Positions 1 to 9,384 of a stretch of 64,000 nt of DNA are shown here, in pieces (position 1 is the stretch's first letter; every line of letters begins with the position of its first letter). The translations under genes were made by a program, and so were the position numbers. Location: NCBI RefSeq assembly GCF_013391475.1, contig NZ_JACBAZ010000002.1:1-64000 (forward strand), in the 5' to 3' direction. The notes beneath the pieces are model-generated. The model saw only the letters and a list, made by a program, of their open reading frames with translations, was not told the origin of the DNA and ran no database searches. The stretch is from Oceaniferula marina. GTDB lineage: Bacteria; Verrucomicrobiota; Verrucomicrobiia; Verrucomicrobiales; Akkermansiaceae.

Positions 1-483
1 TTTAGTCTCCGCTTTTTGCTCAGCTGCACGCGCACCGTTCATTCCACCACCAGTGGAGCTTCCTTCTGCGACTTCTATAATCGGTAAAGGGCCTAATAAA
101 TATCTCAGCAAGGGAGCAACTCCATCTGGAAGCATCTCCACACAGCATTTATCAATCTCAACCTCAATCATGGCCTCTGCTAAAGCAATCCACATCATAC
201 CTGCGTTAGGATTGAAAGGAGGATTAGGTGGTCCGGGAACTTTTTGGGGAGGAGCTGGCCTTACGTTTGCGTTACCACCTCCAGGAGGCTGAGGAAGAGG
301 AATAAATCTAGGACGCCTTTCAAGCCCTTTCACGTCGTAGTAATTGATGCTATCGTTATCAATCATTCCATACACATTAATTCCGCCTTGCTCTTCAATC
401 GGATCTCTCGATTTCCACCTCCCCGTCACCGGATCGAGATACCTGTATGCGTAGTAGTTGAGCCTGAAGTTTGAGGTTTTCAT
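1..483 (-). pseudogene. RHS repeat-associated core fragment with variable tip (runs off window)
   Basis: This reading frame is open from ATG at 483 to the window edge (161 codons), so its 3' end is not seen. The first 50 residues are the end of an RHS core: LNYYAYRYLDPVTGRW, then SRDPIEEQGGINVYGMIDND, then the closing YYDVKGL. The remaining roughly 100 residues are a Pro/Gly-rich stretch followed by a unique tail, as expected for the variable tip of an RHS/polymorphic toxin. A TGA lies two codons upstream of the ATG, so the long RHS repeat body is missing. It is either an orphan tip cassette or a decayed gene. The same core segment recurs at about 1064-1100. The RHS assignment is firm; toxin activity is not shown. 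Confidence 0.7.
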
Positions 484-565
484 CACTCAATTTTGAATCC
501 ACAATCCTCGGACTGACCCTTTCTGTCCTCGGTTCATACCGTTTGATCCTTTGTAAAATCAAAAA

Positions 566-964
566 TCAAGGACTGACACCTCTCCTTCGGCCGGGAAGAA
601 TAACATCTCCTTTCAAACTATAATATACATAGGCACTATCCTTAATGGAGCCTGGACTATCAAAAGAACGAAAAGATCCACCCTCAAAGATAAAGACACA
701 TATACTCCCCTCTTTGTAATGCAAGATACTGCTACAAACCAAAGAATATTTTTTGGTTTCAGGAAACTTTTTCGCTAAAGCCTTTTTACATTTCTCTTGA
801 ATTTTCTTAGTGAGCAACAACGAAGTATCACCTTTATGGATCATATCTCGTGACAACCTCATTTCGTAATATTCACCTCCAATCCTTGAATGACCAATCA
901 GTATTTGATCGCCAAGTGAAATTTGAACAAACAAAAACCAAACAAATAATACTATATTTTTCAT
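566..964 (-). CDS. Small secreted protein behind an RHS remnant
   Basis: I do not recognise the family. The 132-residue product starts with a clear signal peptide (MKNIVLFVWFLFVQISLG), and the mature part is mixed alpha/beta with many Lys and Ser. The frame is continuous with the upstream RHS remnant (1198-965), but the internal ATG at 964 followed by a signal peptide is the more sensible start. Its position between two RHS core fragments suggests an orphan RHS tip product or an immunity-type protein. That is inference from context only. Confidence 0.5.
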   Translation of the reverse strand: MKNIVLFVWFLFVQISLGDQILIGHSRIGGEYYEMRLSRDMIHKGDTSLLLTKKIQEKCKKALAKKFPETKKYSLVCSSILHYKEGSICVFIFEGGSFRSFDSPGSIKDSAYVYYSLKGDVILPGRRRGVSP

Positions 965-1198
965 TACACTTAATAACTTTTTTAATATTTCTCCAGATTT
1001 TATAGTAGTTGTAACCAAAATCTGAACAAGACAAACCATGCGAACCTGTGGCTGGGCAAGCCTTCCCATCACTGGATCGAGATACCTGTATGCGTAATAG
1101 TAGAACCCGGACGAAATGTGAGTAGGAGCAGATCTATTTTTCAGAGGTGTCTCCTCTCGCAAACACTTACTGCTCGAATATGTCGCTATGAAGCCCAT
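965..1198 (-). pseudogene. RHS core remnant, second copy
   Basis: An open frame from 1198 encodes SSGFYYYAYRYLDPVMGR, the same RHS core motif as in the fragment ending at 483. After the shared GATCC(A/G)GTGA segment the two copies diverge abruptly. Here the frame continues as unrelated sequence (LAQPQVRMVCLVQ) rather than the expected RW-x-SRDP. It therefore looks like a broken RHS 3' end whose core junction was used in a recombination. The frame runs straight into the small secreted protein at 566-964, which probably has its own start. Assignment rests on the 18-residue motif only. Confidence 0.55.
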
Positions 1199-1246
1199 TA
1201 ACGATCTGAGTTGCTATCAGCTAAATGACGGCGGCTGAAGTGTAAA

Positions 1247-1474
1247 ATGTGGATATCCTTCTATTTTCCGCTTGCTATACGACTCAAACCCGATCTCGAG
1301 AAACGCCTTGCCGCGCTCGCAGAGAAGACTGGTAGAACAAAGACCTTCTACGCCCGTGAGGCCATAGAGCAGCACCTCGAGGACCTCGAGGACTACTATC
1401 TTGCTGCGGAATCAGCGAGAAACCCAGGACGCATTTACAGCTCTAAAGAGATAAAACGTGAGTTGGGATTATAG
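1247..1474 (+). CDS. Antitoxin of a RelBE-type toxin-antitoxin pair
   Basis: The 75-residue protein carries LAIRLKPDLEKRLAALAEKTGRTKTFYAREAI, the ribbon-helix-helix DNA-binding pattern of CopG/RelB-like antitoxins. An acidic region (EDLEDYYLAAE) follows that would bind the toxin. The extra N-terminal residues MWISFYFP are unusual for the family, and no later in-frame start exists before the LAIRL strand. The gene overlaps the toxin start by 17 bases, so the two are translationally coupled. Such antitoxins neutralise the toxin and repress the shared promoter; that is known of the family, not shown here. Confidence 0.85.
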   Translation: MWISFYFPLAIRLKPDLEKRLAALAEKTGRTKTFYAREAIEQHLEDLEDYYLAAESARNPGRIYSSKEIKRELGL

Positions 1475-1724
1475 TTTTACGTCCAGGGCCCGTAAGGAAC
1501 TCAAAAAGCTCGGGCACGAATCGGCCCGCAAAATCATACGTTTCCTTGATGAACGTGTTTGTGAGGCGGACAACCCTAGACAACATGGCAAAGCCCTCAA
1601 AGGAAGTCTTGATGAATACTGGCGTTACCGGATTAAAAACTTCCAGATTCTTTGTGAAATCAAGGATGACACTCTGATTGTCCTTGTTGTCAAGGTGGGT
1701 CACAGACGCAACGTTTACGATTGA
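1458..1724 (+). CDS. RelE/ParE-family toxin
   Basis: The 88-residue protein begins at a GTG inside the antitoxin gene. It has the RelE/ParE fold pattern: SFTSRARKELKKL at the N-terminus, then GSLDEYWRYRIKNFQILCEIKDD and VVKVGHRRNVYD. The central YRIKNFQILCEI strand and the terminal GHRRNVY are typical of RelE mRNA interferases that cleave mRNA in the ribosomal A site, although ParE gyrase poisons share the fold. The overlap with the antitoxin gene fixes the start. The gene is full length for the family. RelE and ParE activity cannot be separated from the sequence alone. Confidence 0.88.
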   Translation: MSWDYSFTSRARKELKKLGHESARKIIRFLDERVCEADNPRQHGKALKGSLDEYWRYRIKNFQILCEIKDDTLIVLVVKVGHRRNVYD

Positions 1725-1766
1725 TTCAAATCCACAGCTGAATCACCATGCCCGGACGACCACCAC

Positions 1767-2282
1767 TCAGCCCTGGGATGTCTCCGAACTTCCCCGGGCT
1801 TCTTTTTTGCGCTGACGGGCTTCCCGAAAAAAGCTCTGCAAAATCCCCAGGCACTCGTCCCCCAAGACCCCGGATGCCAAATCACAGCGGTGGTTCAAGG
1901 GAGGATTGGCATCGAGCAAATTAATCCAACCTCCCGCCGCGCCCCCCTTGGCATCAGGGCAACCAAACACCACACGGTCCGGTCGGCAGTGCACAATCGC
2001 ACCGGCACACATCGGGCAGGGTTCTTTTGTTACATACAAAGTGCAACCTTCGAGCCGCCAGTCCCCGAGTGCACTCTGGGCCGAGGTCAACGCCAACATC
2101 TCCGCATGGGCCGTTGCATCCTTCAGGGTTTCAACCTGGTTCCACGCCCGGGCAATCACTTGACCCTCACGCACAATCACAGCCCCTACCGGGACCTCCT
2201 CGGCACGGTATGCCTTTTGAGCCTCGCGTAAGGCCAATTGCATAAAATAATCATCGGACTGATAGTCAAACTGCTCGCTCAC
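1767..2282 (-). CDS. tadA: tRNA-specific adenosine deaminase
   Basis: TadA deaminates A34 to inosine in the wobble position of tRNA-Arg(ACG). The zinc-binding motifs are complete: HAEM (His ligand plus catalytic Glu) and PCPMCAGAI (two Cys ligands). VPVGAVIV and the terminal FFREAR helix are also family features. The frame is open further upstream, but the extra residues are not conserved-looking. The GTG at 2282, giving VSEQFDYQSDDYFMQLALREA, gives a product near the usual 150-170 residues. It converges on the toxin gene and diverges from rpe. Confidence 0.93.
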   Translation of the reverse strand: MSEQFDYQSDDYFMQLALREAQKAYRAEEVPVGAVIVREGQVIARAWNQVETLKDATAHAEMLALTSAQSALGDWRLEGCTLYVTKEPCPMCAGAIVHCRPDRVVFGCPDAKGGAAGGWINLLDANPPLNHRCDLASGVLGDECLGILQSFFREARQRKKEARGSSETSQG

Positions 2283-2480
2283 GACCAAAGAGTGACAAAA
2301 ATCCGCCACCAAACAAACCCAAATCGAACCCGGAAACCCATGCAACGCGACAGTGGCATCGTCAGAGTCATCAGCGCTGACTCCGGAATCTGAAAATAGT
2401 TCAATATCTCCTCGTTTCCTTCTTCCAATTTTTCATAATGGCTCTATCGCCGGCTGTGGCGAACTTACGAAAATTAACCC

Positions 2481-3131
2481 ATGAAACGAATTATTGCTCC
2501 TTCTCTGCTCGCCGCTGATTTTTCCCGTATCGGTGAGGAAACCCAACGTGCCATTGAGTCAGGAGCCGACTGGCTCCACCTCGACGTCATGGACGGCCAC
2601 TTTGTCGACAATATCTCCTTTGGCCCTGCCATCATCGATGCCATCAATCGCTCATCCGATATCTATCTCGACGTCCACCTGATGATTTCCCGTCCGGATC
2701 ACTACCTGCCCCGCTTCATTGACGCAGGAGCCAACATGATCACCGTACACACCGAATCGGAACACAACGTTGCCAACACGCTCGAGCGCATCCGTGAAGC
2801 TGGCTGTGACGCTGGGCTCGCCATCAATCCCGCCACCTCGCTCGATGACGCCCTGCCCTACCTCGACCAGATTGACATGCTGCTCTGCATGACCGTGGTT
2901 CCCGGCTTCGGCGGGCAATCTTTCATGCATGAAGTCATGCCTAAAATTGAAGAAGCTGTCCGTATCCGTGAACAGCGCGGGCTTAACTTTCAGATTCAAG
3001 TCGATGGCGGGATCGATGCCAGCACGGCCGTCCCCGCCACCCAGGCTGGTGCCAACGTTCTGGTCGCCGGCTCTTCCACCTTTTGCGCACCGGACATGGC
3101 TGCAGCCATTGAAGCCATCCGGACCGCGTGA
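2481..3131 (+). CDS. rpe: Ribulose-phosphate 3-epimerase
   Basis: The enzyme interconverts D-ribulose 5-phosphate and D-xylulose 5-phosphate in the pentose phosphate pathway. The 216-residue TIM barrel shows IAPSLLAADFSRI, the metal-binding segment LHLDVMDGHFVDNISFGP, the MTVVPGFGGQSF phosphate loop and the late Asp/phosphate motif VDGGID. Length and all motifs are normal. The stop codon overlaps an upstream GTG of the next frame, but the next gene more likely starts at 3179. Confidence 0.97.
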   Translation: MKRIIAPSLLAADFSRIGEETQRAIESGADWLHLDVMDGHFVDNISFGPAIIDAINRSSDIYLDVHLMISRPDHYLPRFIDAGANMITVHTESEHNVANTLERIREAGCDAGLAINPATSLDDALPYLDQIDMLLCMTVVPGFGGQSFMHEVMPKIEEAVRIREQRGLNFQIQVDGGIDASTAVPATQAGANVLVAGSSTFCAPDMAAAIEAIRTA

Positions 3132-3178
3132 ACTCCACTCACCAAAAAGACCAAGCACCGCATCCCACATCCATCACC

Positions 3179-5020
3179 ATGAAGCTACGATTTCCTTTGC
3201 CTCTTGCCTGTCTGACCATGTTCGGCACCCTCGCCCACGCCAGTTTTACACCTGAACAAGAAATCAAAGAGAAAGTCCCCCAGGCGAAAAAAATCATCGA
3301 TTCATGGAAAAATGCATCCACCAAGGCTGAGAAGCGAACTGTGCACGTCGTCTATTGGTCGCCCGCTGACCGCCAACCAGCGCCGAAACATCGCGAACGT
3401 CTGACCCGGGTGATGCAGGAAGCCCGAAAATTTTATTCCAATGGGATGGACAAACTCGGCTTCGGCCCGATGAGCATCTCACTCGACCTCGATCAGGACA
3501 AGCTGCTGCGCATTCACGAAGTTCAGGGCAAACACCCCTACACCCATTATCGCTACAACTCGGGAAACGAAATTCGCGATGAGTGCCGGCCCACCTTGGA
3601 AAAAGCCGGACTGGATCTAAATCAAGAAACCATCGTCCTGTTCTGTAATATGTCGAACTGGGCACCGGAGAAAAAGCGCATCACCCAAAACAGCCCCTAC
3701 TACGCTGGTGGCACCCCCAGAAACGGCTGCGCCTGGCAGGTGGACTCACCCATTCTCGACCCCATCTACCTGACCAAACAGGAGCCCAAAGTCCACGACG
3801 GCCAATACGGACACATCTCGATCGGCAAGTACAACTCGATTTTTTGCGGTGGCGTCATCCACGAACTTGGCCACGCCCTCGGACTCCCCCATTGTTGCGC
3901 TCGAGCCGACGAAAAACAACGCTGGGGCACCGCCTTGATGGGACTCGGCAACCACACCTACGCCGAAGACCTACGCGGCGAGGGAAAAGGTACGTTTCTC
4001 ACCCTGACCAACGGCCTGAGGCTCTCCACCCACCCACTCTTCACCGGTCACCGACAAGAGATCGAAACCCGCTCCACCTCAAGCCTGAGCCATCTGCAAG
4101 CCCGCAATGATCCGGCATTCGGTGAAAAATCCTTCAGCATTACAGGCAGCATCCACACCCCGAAGAACATGGCACCGGCCTACGCCATCCTCGCCTACTG
4201 TGACCCCGAGGGCGGAAAAAATTACGACGCCACCACCGCCACCGCCATCCCGGACAAACAAGGCCGTTTCACCCTCCACTGCACCGATCTCAAAGCCGGT
4301 AAAAAGGCCCAACTGCGACTCGTCATCCTGCACTGCAACGGCGATGCCTCCTCGCACGTCGGCCCGTACAGCCCGTTCAGCTACGATTACTACGTTGACT
4401 CCAAAGGCATACCCCACATCGATGCTCTGAACTTCGCCATGATGTTCTCCGAGGTGCAACAAGCAAACCGCGACAAAAAGCCGGAGCAACGCAAAAAAGC
4501 CTTGGAATCACTCAGCCGCTCCAAAGTTAGCAAAGCCGCCACCATCGCCAAACGCCTCTTGGCCGAGCAACACCTCGAAGGCAAACCTGCCAGCATCAGC
4601 AAACAAAAAAAATCGATCGCACTCGGTGACACCGAACCAGACCAGGTGAGAAACGGCTACGGAGAGCCACTCTACAACCGTATGCCCAGCGACAGCATGA
4701 TCCTCCAGGCATCCGGACAAACCTTCGAACATGGCGTTTACGCCCACGCTCCCGCCCGCCACCAATACGCACTCGCTGGCCAATGGAAACGACTCAAAGG
4801 ACAGTGCGGACTCGCCCAAAACTCACCCGGCAGTGTGCGTTTTATCATCCGTGCCGACGGCAAAGAGCTCTGGCGCTCAGCTATCATGCGCGCGAATACC
4901 CTCAGCTCCTACGACGTTGATCTCAGTGGCAAACAAAGCCTCGAACTCATCGTTGAAGACGCAGGTGACGGCAACCGCTCGGACTGGGGGCTCTGGCTCG
5001 AGCCCACACTGGAGCGCTGA
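3179..5020 (+). CDS. Secreted HEXXH metallopeptidase with C-terminal NPCBM-like domain
   Basis: The 613-residue product starts with a signal peptide (MKLRFPLPLACLTMFGTLAHA). ATG 3179 was chosen over the in-frame GTG at 3128 because it places the signal at the N-terminus. Near residue 225 is HELGHALGLPH, the metzincin-type HEXXHXXGXXH zinc site. The last about 150 residues (ALGDTEPDQVRNGYGEP to the Trp-rich DWGLWLEP) look like an NPCBM carbohydrate/cell-wall binding domain, with the typical pattern of a hidden sugar-binding beta-sandwich. I infer an exported protease or glycopeptidase anchored to glycans. The substrate is unknown. Confidence 0.75.
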   Translation: MKLRFPLPLACLTMFGTLAHASFTPEQEIKEKVPQAKKIIDSWKNASTKAEKRTVHVVYWSPADRQPAPKHRERLTRVMQEARKFYSNGMDKLGFGPMSISLDLDQDKLLRIHEVQGKHPYTHYRYNSGNEIRDECRPTLEKAGLDLNQETIVLFCNMSNWAPEKKRITQNSPYYAGGTPRNGCAWQVDSPILDPIYLTKQEPKVHDGQYGHISIGKYNSIFCGGVIHELGHALGLPHCCARADEKQRWGTALMGLGNHTYAEDLRGEGKGTFLTLTNGLRLSTHPLFTGHRQEIETRSTSSLSHLQARNDPAFGEKSFSITGSIHTPKNMAPAYAILAYCDPEGGKNYDATTATAIPDKQGRFTLHCTDLKAGKKAQLRLVILHCNGDASSHVGPYSPFSYDYYVDSKGIPHIDALNFAMMFSEVQQANRDKKPEQRKKALESLSRSKVSKAATIAKRLLAEQHLEGKPASISKQKKSIALGDTEPDQVRNGYGEPLYNRMPSDSMILQASGQTFEHGVYAHAPARHQYALAGQWKRLKGQCGLAQNSPGSVRFIIRADGKELWRSAIMRANTLSSYDVDLSGKQSLELIVEDAGDGNRSDWGLWLEPTLER

Positions 5021-5057
5021 TCGCACCCTGCATCAGAGCTGACCAGCGAAAAATCAA

Positions 5058-6350
5058 TCAGCGCAGTTTCACCGACAGCTCAGCTGTAGCTATCGAGGTC
5101 GCATCAAGGCGCTGCTCAACCGAACGAATCATGGCATCCACGCTACGCTTCACCTTGCCCTGAAACAAAACCTCCCCCGCTCCGGACTTCACGGTGACTG
5201 CTTGATCAAGGTCAAGCAACGCGTCGGACAGGCGTAAAGTGACAGAATCCATCGGTTCAAACGGCTTTCCCTGATCCACCTTTTCAGTCTCCAGCACAGG
5301 TGGGTCAAGCAACTCATCGCTCTTCGGTAAACTCAAGGTGATCGTCTGCCCCACGACTTCCGCCGTCAACATCTGCCTGGCTTTCGGCGCCGGATTGGCC
5401 AGCCAGTAGAAACGCTCCTGAGTGACATTGTCCTGATACCATTGCACCTTTTTAGGCCACGGATTTCGGGTATGATTAGCCAACCATGGGATGGCTTGCT
5501 GGCATTCACGGTTCATCCAATGTCCATACTGGGGATACACAATCCATTTGTGCGGATAAGCGCCCGGCTCAGCCTTTGCCAACTGATCCAGCTTCTTTCC
5601 CCAAGCCTCACACCACTGGTTGCGTTTATATGCCGCATCCTTTCCTCCACATTGAATGATATAGGGAAGGTTCAACAAATTATACGTCTGAGCATCGCCC
5701 GGGTGACCCGCCATCATACCCGCTCCCGCCCAACGGTCTGCCATCCGTGGAGCCAACTGATAAACCCCGTCACCACCAGCTGAATAACCCACGATATACA
5801 CCTTGTTAGGGTTGATGTCAGCAAACAAAATAAAGTTGTCTATCAATCGATCAAACATTCTATCAATGTGAGCCAAATGCCAGAGATCCCATGTGTCTGT
5901 TGGGGCTCTGGGAGCGAGCATAATACCTTCTTTCGGGGTATACAGCTTCACTTGATTCGACCACTGTTGGTCATTCACACGCGCGGGAGCACCTCCGCCT
6001 CCATGCATTGAAATATAAAGGGAATGGCCACCTTCGGGCTTCTCACCGAGGGTCCGGTACTGATATTTTAAAACCTTACCTCCCAGGGTAATGGCCTTGG
6101 ATTCAAATTCCTTTTTTCGCAGTTCTTTTTCCCTGTTAGTTTTAATTGATAGGATTTGTTGGGATAGTTTGTTAGCCTGATCTCGACTCAACATTTTCTG
6201 GTTGTCGTTTCTCAGCTGATCCCATTGCGGATCGAATGACGTCTTCTCCGGTGCCGACACCGCGGACGACTCATCCGCAGATACGGGCACAGCCAACACA
6301 AAGACAGAGGAAAACAAACCCAAACCACAGGCAATCATTTCGCGATTCAT
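5058..6350 (-). CDS. Secreted alpha/beta-hydrolase (esterase/PHB depolymerase-like)
   Basis: The 430-residue product has a signal peptide from ATG 6350 (MNREMIACGLGLFSSVFVLAVPVSA). The frame is open to 6425 but that extension would bury the signal. The hydrolase core has an oxyanion-type SMHGGGGAP, the nucleophile elbow VGYSAGGDGVY and a later PQYGHWMNRECQ carrying the likely catalytic His. About 90 C-terminal residues form a separate beta-rich domain. The fold resembles plant-type feruloyl/acetyl esterases and depolymerases. The acyl substrate is unknown. It is convergent with the metallopeptidase gene. Confidence 0.75.
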   Translation of the reverse strand: MNREMIACGLGLFSSVFVLAVPVSADESSAVSAPEKTSFDPQWDQLRNDNQKMLSRDQANKLSQQILSIKTNREKELRKKEFESKAITLGGKVLKYQYRTLGEKPEGGHSLYISMHGGGGAPARVNDQQWSNQVKLYTPKEGIMLAPRAPTDTWDLWHLAHIDRMFDRLIDNFILFADINPNKVYIVGYSAGGDGVYQLAPRMADRWAGAGMMAGHPGDAQTYNLLNLPYIIQCGGKDAAYKRNQWCEAWGKKLDQLAKAEPGAYPHKWIVYPQYGHWMNRECQQAIPWLANHTRNPWPKKVQWYQDNVTQERFYWLANPAPKARQMLTAEVVGQTITLSLPKSDELLDPPVLETEKVDQGKPFEPMDSVTLRLSDALLDLDQAVTVKSGAGEVLFQGKVKRSVDAMIRSVEQRLDATSIATAELSVKLR

Positions 6351-7358
6351 GTCTTCATCCTGACGCAAGCGGTTCAAAATGCAAGCAAGAGGGCTGAAAG
6401 GAGCAGTCGGGGCAGGGGAGGGCACACTCGCAGTACCTCATGGGGCCAGCACAGGTAAAAAAAACCAATAAGGACAGCCTCTTCACCTTGGATCGTCGGT
6501 ATCGATTTGGTATAATACCATTCTCCCAGTTAAATTGGCAGAATGGTTTGAGTTTAAGATGATGAGTCAGTCAGCAAGCTGAATGGTAAGAGGACACTGA
6601 ATCTTTTAGATTTTACCGTTGTTGCGCGTCGGTTGCATAGCCCGCTATGCGCCTTCCTTGCGCCTAGTTAAAATCGAAAGCCTTCAGTGCCATTCAGCCA
6701 ATCTAACTGATCAAATGGTATAATGCTCTCAACAACTGCGACCATTCTCAAAACAGGCGAAGCAATCGATGATTTGATGCGAGATGCAAAAAGGCCGAAA
6801 GTGGACTGCGCGATTCATAAAGGTTTCGGATCCATTTCTGTTATGACGTTGCTTCTCCCTGGTCGAGGTGCCCGAAACACAAGAATCACAAATTCGTCAT
6901 CGCTGAGTCAACATGGGCAGCATCCCCATTTAGCAAAAAATCAGGCGACCAAATTCAGGGCAGACATCGATTTTTCTCTCAGCACCCAAATCTCGAAAAA
7001 ACATGCTCATTTTCGAGCTATTTTTAAGGCCCTGAGAATCCATTTTTTAAACGCCTCACGGGGGGTAGGACAGGCGGTTTGATTCTTGACCCCTTTAAAT
7101 TCGCCCAAAAACCAAGATAATCGACTGATTATGAGTAAGTTAAGCGACCATTCAAAAAAGACGGTTTTCAGGCCTCTTTTTACTACATTTTGGGGCTAAA
7201 ACAAAAATAGGGGCCCTATCTTGTATTTTGAACCCTGATGCTGAAAAGCCACCTTACAAAGGCTAAATAATTAGCATTTAGCTGAAGCTTTCCATGAAAC
7301 AACTCGTAAAGGGCTTCCAATTTTTTCAAATCGACCAAGTGAGGCAGAAAAATCGGCC
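6351..7358. other. Gene-poor spacer holding an inverted-repeat element
   Basis: About 1 kb lies between the esterase and mnmG. It contains the inverted-repeat element at 6515-6721. The rest, from 6722 to 7358, has no convincing gene. A 119-codon open frame at 6723-7082 begins at the edge of the element, has no recognisable domain and has atypical composition, so I left it out. The stretch looks like decayed mobile DNA, but no transposase can be recognised. Confidence 0.5.
6515..6721 (+). mobile_element. MITE-like element, copy 1 (207 bp)
   Basis: The ends are imperfect inverted repeats of about 32 bp starting ATACCATT; both reach a GAATGG block after a CAGTTA(A/G)ATTGGC core. A second copy lies in opposite orientation at 26560-26820. 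Inside is a hairpin (GCATAGC...GCTATGC) and a wider dyad around GATTTTA. No open reading frame fits, so movement would need a transposase from elsewhere. Flanking A/T bases could include a TA target duplication, but this is not certain. Confidence 0.75.
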
Positions 7359-9218
7359 TCATTTACGCAAGGCGATGGCAAGAATCGCAACATCAGCAGG
7401 GGTGATTCCCGAGATGCGACCCGCCTGACCGATCGTTTTTGGGCGGATGGTATTCAGGTGTTTTCTCGCTTCCGCTTTGAGACCTTGCACCGCATCATAG
7501 TCAAAATGGTCCGGGATACGCTTGTCTTCCATACGCTGAAGTCGCTCGATTTGCGCCTGCTGACGCTCCAAATGCCCAGCATATTTAAAGTCGGTCTCCA
7601 AAAGCGACCACAAGGGGGCAGGGGCCTGCTCAAGAATTTCCCTCGGCAGTGAACGCCACGAGTTTTCAGAGCGACGGAACCAATGATCCAGCTTGATACC
7701 TTCATGCGAAATCGTCGGGATCAAGGCCTTGGCAGCATCCAGTGCGCTTGTTTTCTCACACAATCGCTCAGCTCTCAAACCAGATACCAAGCCGATATCC
7801 GCAGCCAGAGGACTGAGTCGTAGATCGGCATTATCCTGCCGCAAAAGCAGTCGGTACTCCGCACGCGAAGTAAACATCCGGTAGGGTTCGGTCGTTCCCT
7901 TGGTCACCAAATCGTCGATCATCACTCCGATGTATGCTTGGTCGCGCCTCAGGACAAACTCAGCCTGACCCATCACCTTGAATGCGGCATTCGAACCCGC
8001 CATCAAACCCTGGGCCGCCGCCTCTTCATAGCCAGAGGTGCCATTGATCTGACCCGCAAAATAAAGACCCGAAACCTGCTTGGTCTCCAGGGTGGGGGAC
8101 AACTGAGTCGGAGGACAATAATCATATTCCACTGCATAGCCGGGACGCATAATCTGAGCCTGCTCCAGTCCGGCAATCGAATGGATAAAGTCCAACTGCA
8201 CATCATAGGGAAGGGACGTGGAGACCCCGTTGATGTAATATTCATGGGTGTGGCGACCTTCCGGCTCCAAAAACACCTGATGTCGCTCTCGTTCGGCAAA
8301 CTTCACCACTTTATCCTCGATCGACGGACAATATCTCGGCCCCGGGCCTTCAATTTTACCCGCATACATAGGCGATTTATCGAGGTTATTGCGTATAATA
8401 TCATGGGTTTGAGGACTGGTCCAGGTGATGTGACAGGGCACTTGTTCCACGTGGAACGTCAAATCATCCTCATTCGCTTTCCCATTGAGGGTGTGCAAAT
8501 CATCAGGGTGCTTGACCAGCGTATCCGCCATATAGGAGAAGAAGGGTGGGGGAGTATCACCTTCTTGTTGATCGGTTTTGGAAAAATCAATCGTCCGACC
8601 ATTGATCCGGCAAGGCGTGCCCGTTTTGAATCGTTCCACTTGGAAACCAAGTCGATGCAGAGCATCGGACACCGTGGATGTGGCATCACCCATACGACCA
8701 CCGACTTCATTCTTCATGCCAACATGCATCAGCCCGCGCATGAACGTTCCTGCCGAGAGCACCACTGATCGGGCGCTTATCTGCAACTGTAAAGAAGTAC
8801 TGACCCCGACCACCTGATCGTTTTCAACCAGGATATCCGCAACATTTCCCTGATGCAGGTCAATGCCATCGGTCGATTCCAGTAGGTGTTTGATCCGGAA
8901 CTGATACGCCTTTTTATCGCATTGCGCACGAGGAGCCCGAACCGATGGTCCTTTACTGGCATTGAGCATGCGAAATTGGATCCCGGTTGCATCGGTATTC
9001 AAGCCCATGGCCCCGCCGAGCGCATCAATTTCCCTGACCATGTGTCCTTTGGCAAGACCACCGATGGCCGGGTTGCACGACATCGCACCAACCGTATCGA
9101 TGTTCTGGGTCAGAACCGCCACCGAACATCCGAGCCGGGCAGCAGCCAAGGCGGCTTCGACACCGGCGTGACCAGCTCCGATCACAAGAACATCATAACT
9201 TTTGGGGTAAGTGAACAC
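7359..9218 (-). CDS. mnmG: tRNA uridine-5-carboxymethylaminomethyl modification enzyme, FAD subunit
   Basis: MnmG (GidA) works with MnmE to install cmnm5U at the tRNA wobble uridine. The 619-residue protein has the FAD-binding [19 protein letters not shown] at the N-terminus, then [23 protein letters not shown]. Later come [12 protein letters not shown], the [13 protein letters not shown] segment and the C-terminal helical MnmE-binding part ending in [16 protein letters not shown]. Length is normal. The codons for FHVEQ contain an exact GTTCCACGTGGAAC palindrome (8444-8457), and another copy lies just upstream of the gene. mnmG commonly sits near the replication origin with par sites. Confidence 0.98.
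   Translation of the reverse strand: MFTYPKSYDVLVIGAGHAGVEAALAAARLGCSVAVLTQNIDTVGAMSCNPAIGGLAKGHMVREIDALGGAMGLNTDATGIQFRMLNASKGPSVRAPRAQCDKKAYQFRIKHLLESTDGIDLHQGNVADILVENDQVVGVSTSLQLQISARSVVLSAGTFMRGLMHVGMKNEVGGRMGDATSTVSDALHRLGFQVERFKTGTPCRINGRTIDFSKTDQQEGDTPPPFFSYMADTLVKHPDDLHTLNGKANEDDLTFHVEQVPCHITWTSPQTHDIIRNNLDKSPMYAGKIEGPGPRYCPSIEDKVVKFAERERHQVFLEPEGRHTHEYYINGVSTSLPYDVQLDFIHSIAGLEQAQIMRPGYAVEYDYCPPTQLSPTLETKQVSGLYFAGQINGTSGYEEAAAQGLMAGSNAAFKVMGQAEFVLRRDQAYIGVMIDDLVTKGTTEPYRMFTSRAEYRLLLRQDNADLRLSPLAADIGLVSGLRAERLCEKTSALDAAKALIPTISHEGIKLDHWFRRSENSWRSLPREILEQAPAPLWSLLETDFKYAGHLERQQAQIERLQRMEDKRIPDHFDYDAVQGLKAEARKHLNTIRPKTIGQAGRISGITPADVAILAIALRK
8443..8458. promoter_or_regulatory. parS-like palindrome inside mnmG
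   Basis: TGTTCCACGTGGAACG contains the perfect 14-bp palindrome GTTCCACGTGGAAC. This equals the ParB-binding parS variant known from pseudomonads and is a close relative of the Bacillus TGTTTCACGTGAAACA. It encodes FHVEQ of MnmG, so coding constraint alone could keep part of it. The second copy at 9282-9297 is noncoding. Confidence 0.6.
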
Positions 9219-9281
9219 GCCGGGTATGTAGCCCTAAAACCATAAGATTCAAACTCGAAATATCCATGTGCAACAAGCTGA

Positions 9282-9297
9282 TGTTCCACGTGGAACG
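9282..9297. promoter_or_regulatory. parS-like palindrome upstream of mnmG
   Basis: The same 16 bases as at 8443-8458 recur in the 166-bp spacer between mnmG and the stress-protein gene, here with no coding constraint. Two exact copies 840 bp apart in the mnmG locus fit a centromere cluster bound by ParB. No parA or parB gene is in the window. An incidental E-box-like palindrome is the alternative. Confidence 0.65.
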
Positions 9298-9384
9298 TAG
9301 AACATCCCTCAATCGAAATTTTTCGCTCGGTAAGATTCGATATTGATTGTCCCGTGGCATCAATTGTGATAGAGGTGTACTGCT

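Noticed and set aside
6723-7082. 119-codon open frame after the inverted-repeat element
   Set aside because: No domain, no ribosome binding site and composition unlike neighbours; starts at the edge of the element.
7938-8768. 276-codon frame opposite mnmG
   Set aside because: Lies wholly antisense to a certain gene; a shadow of its codon use.
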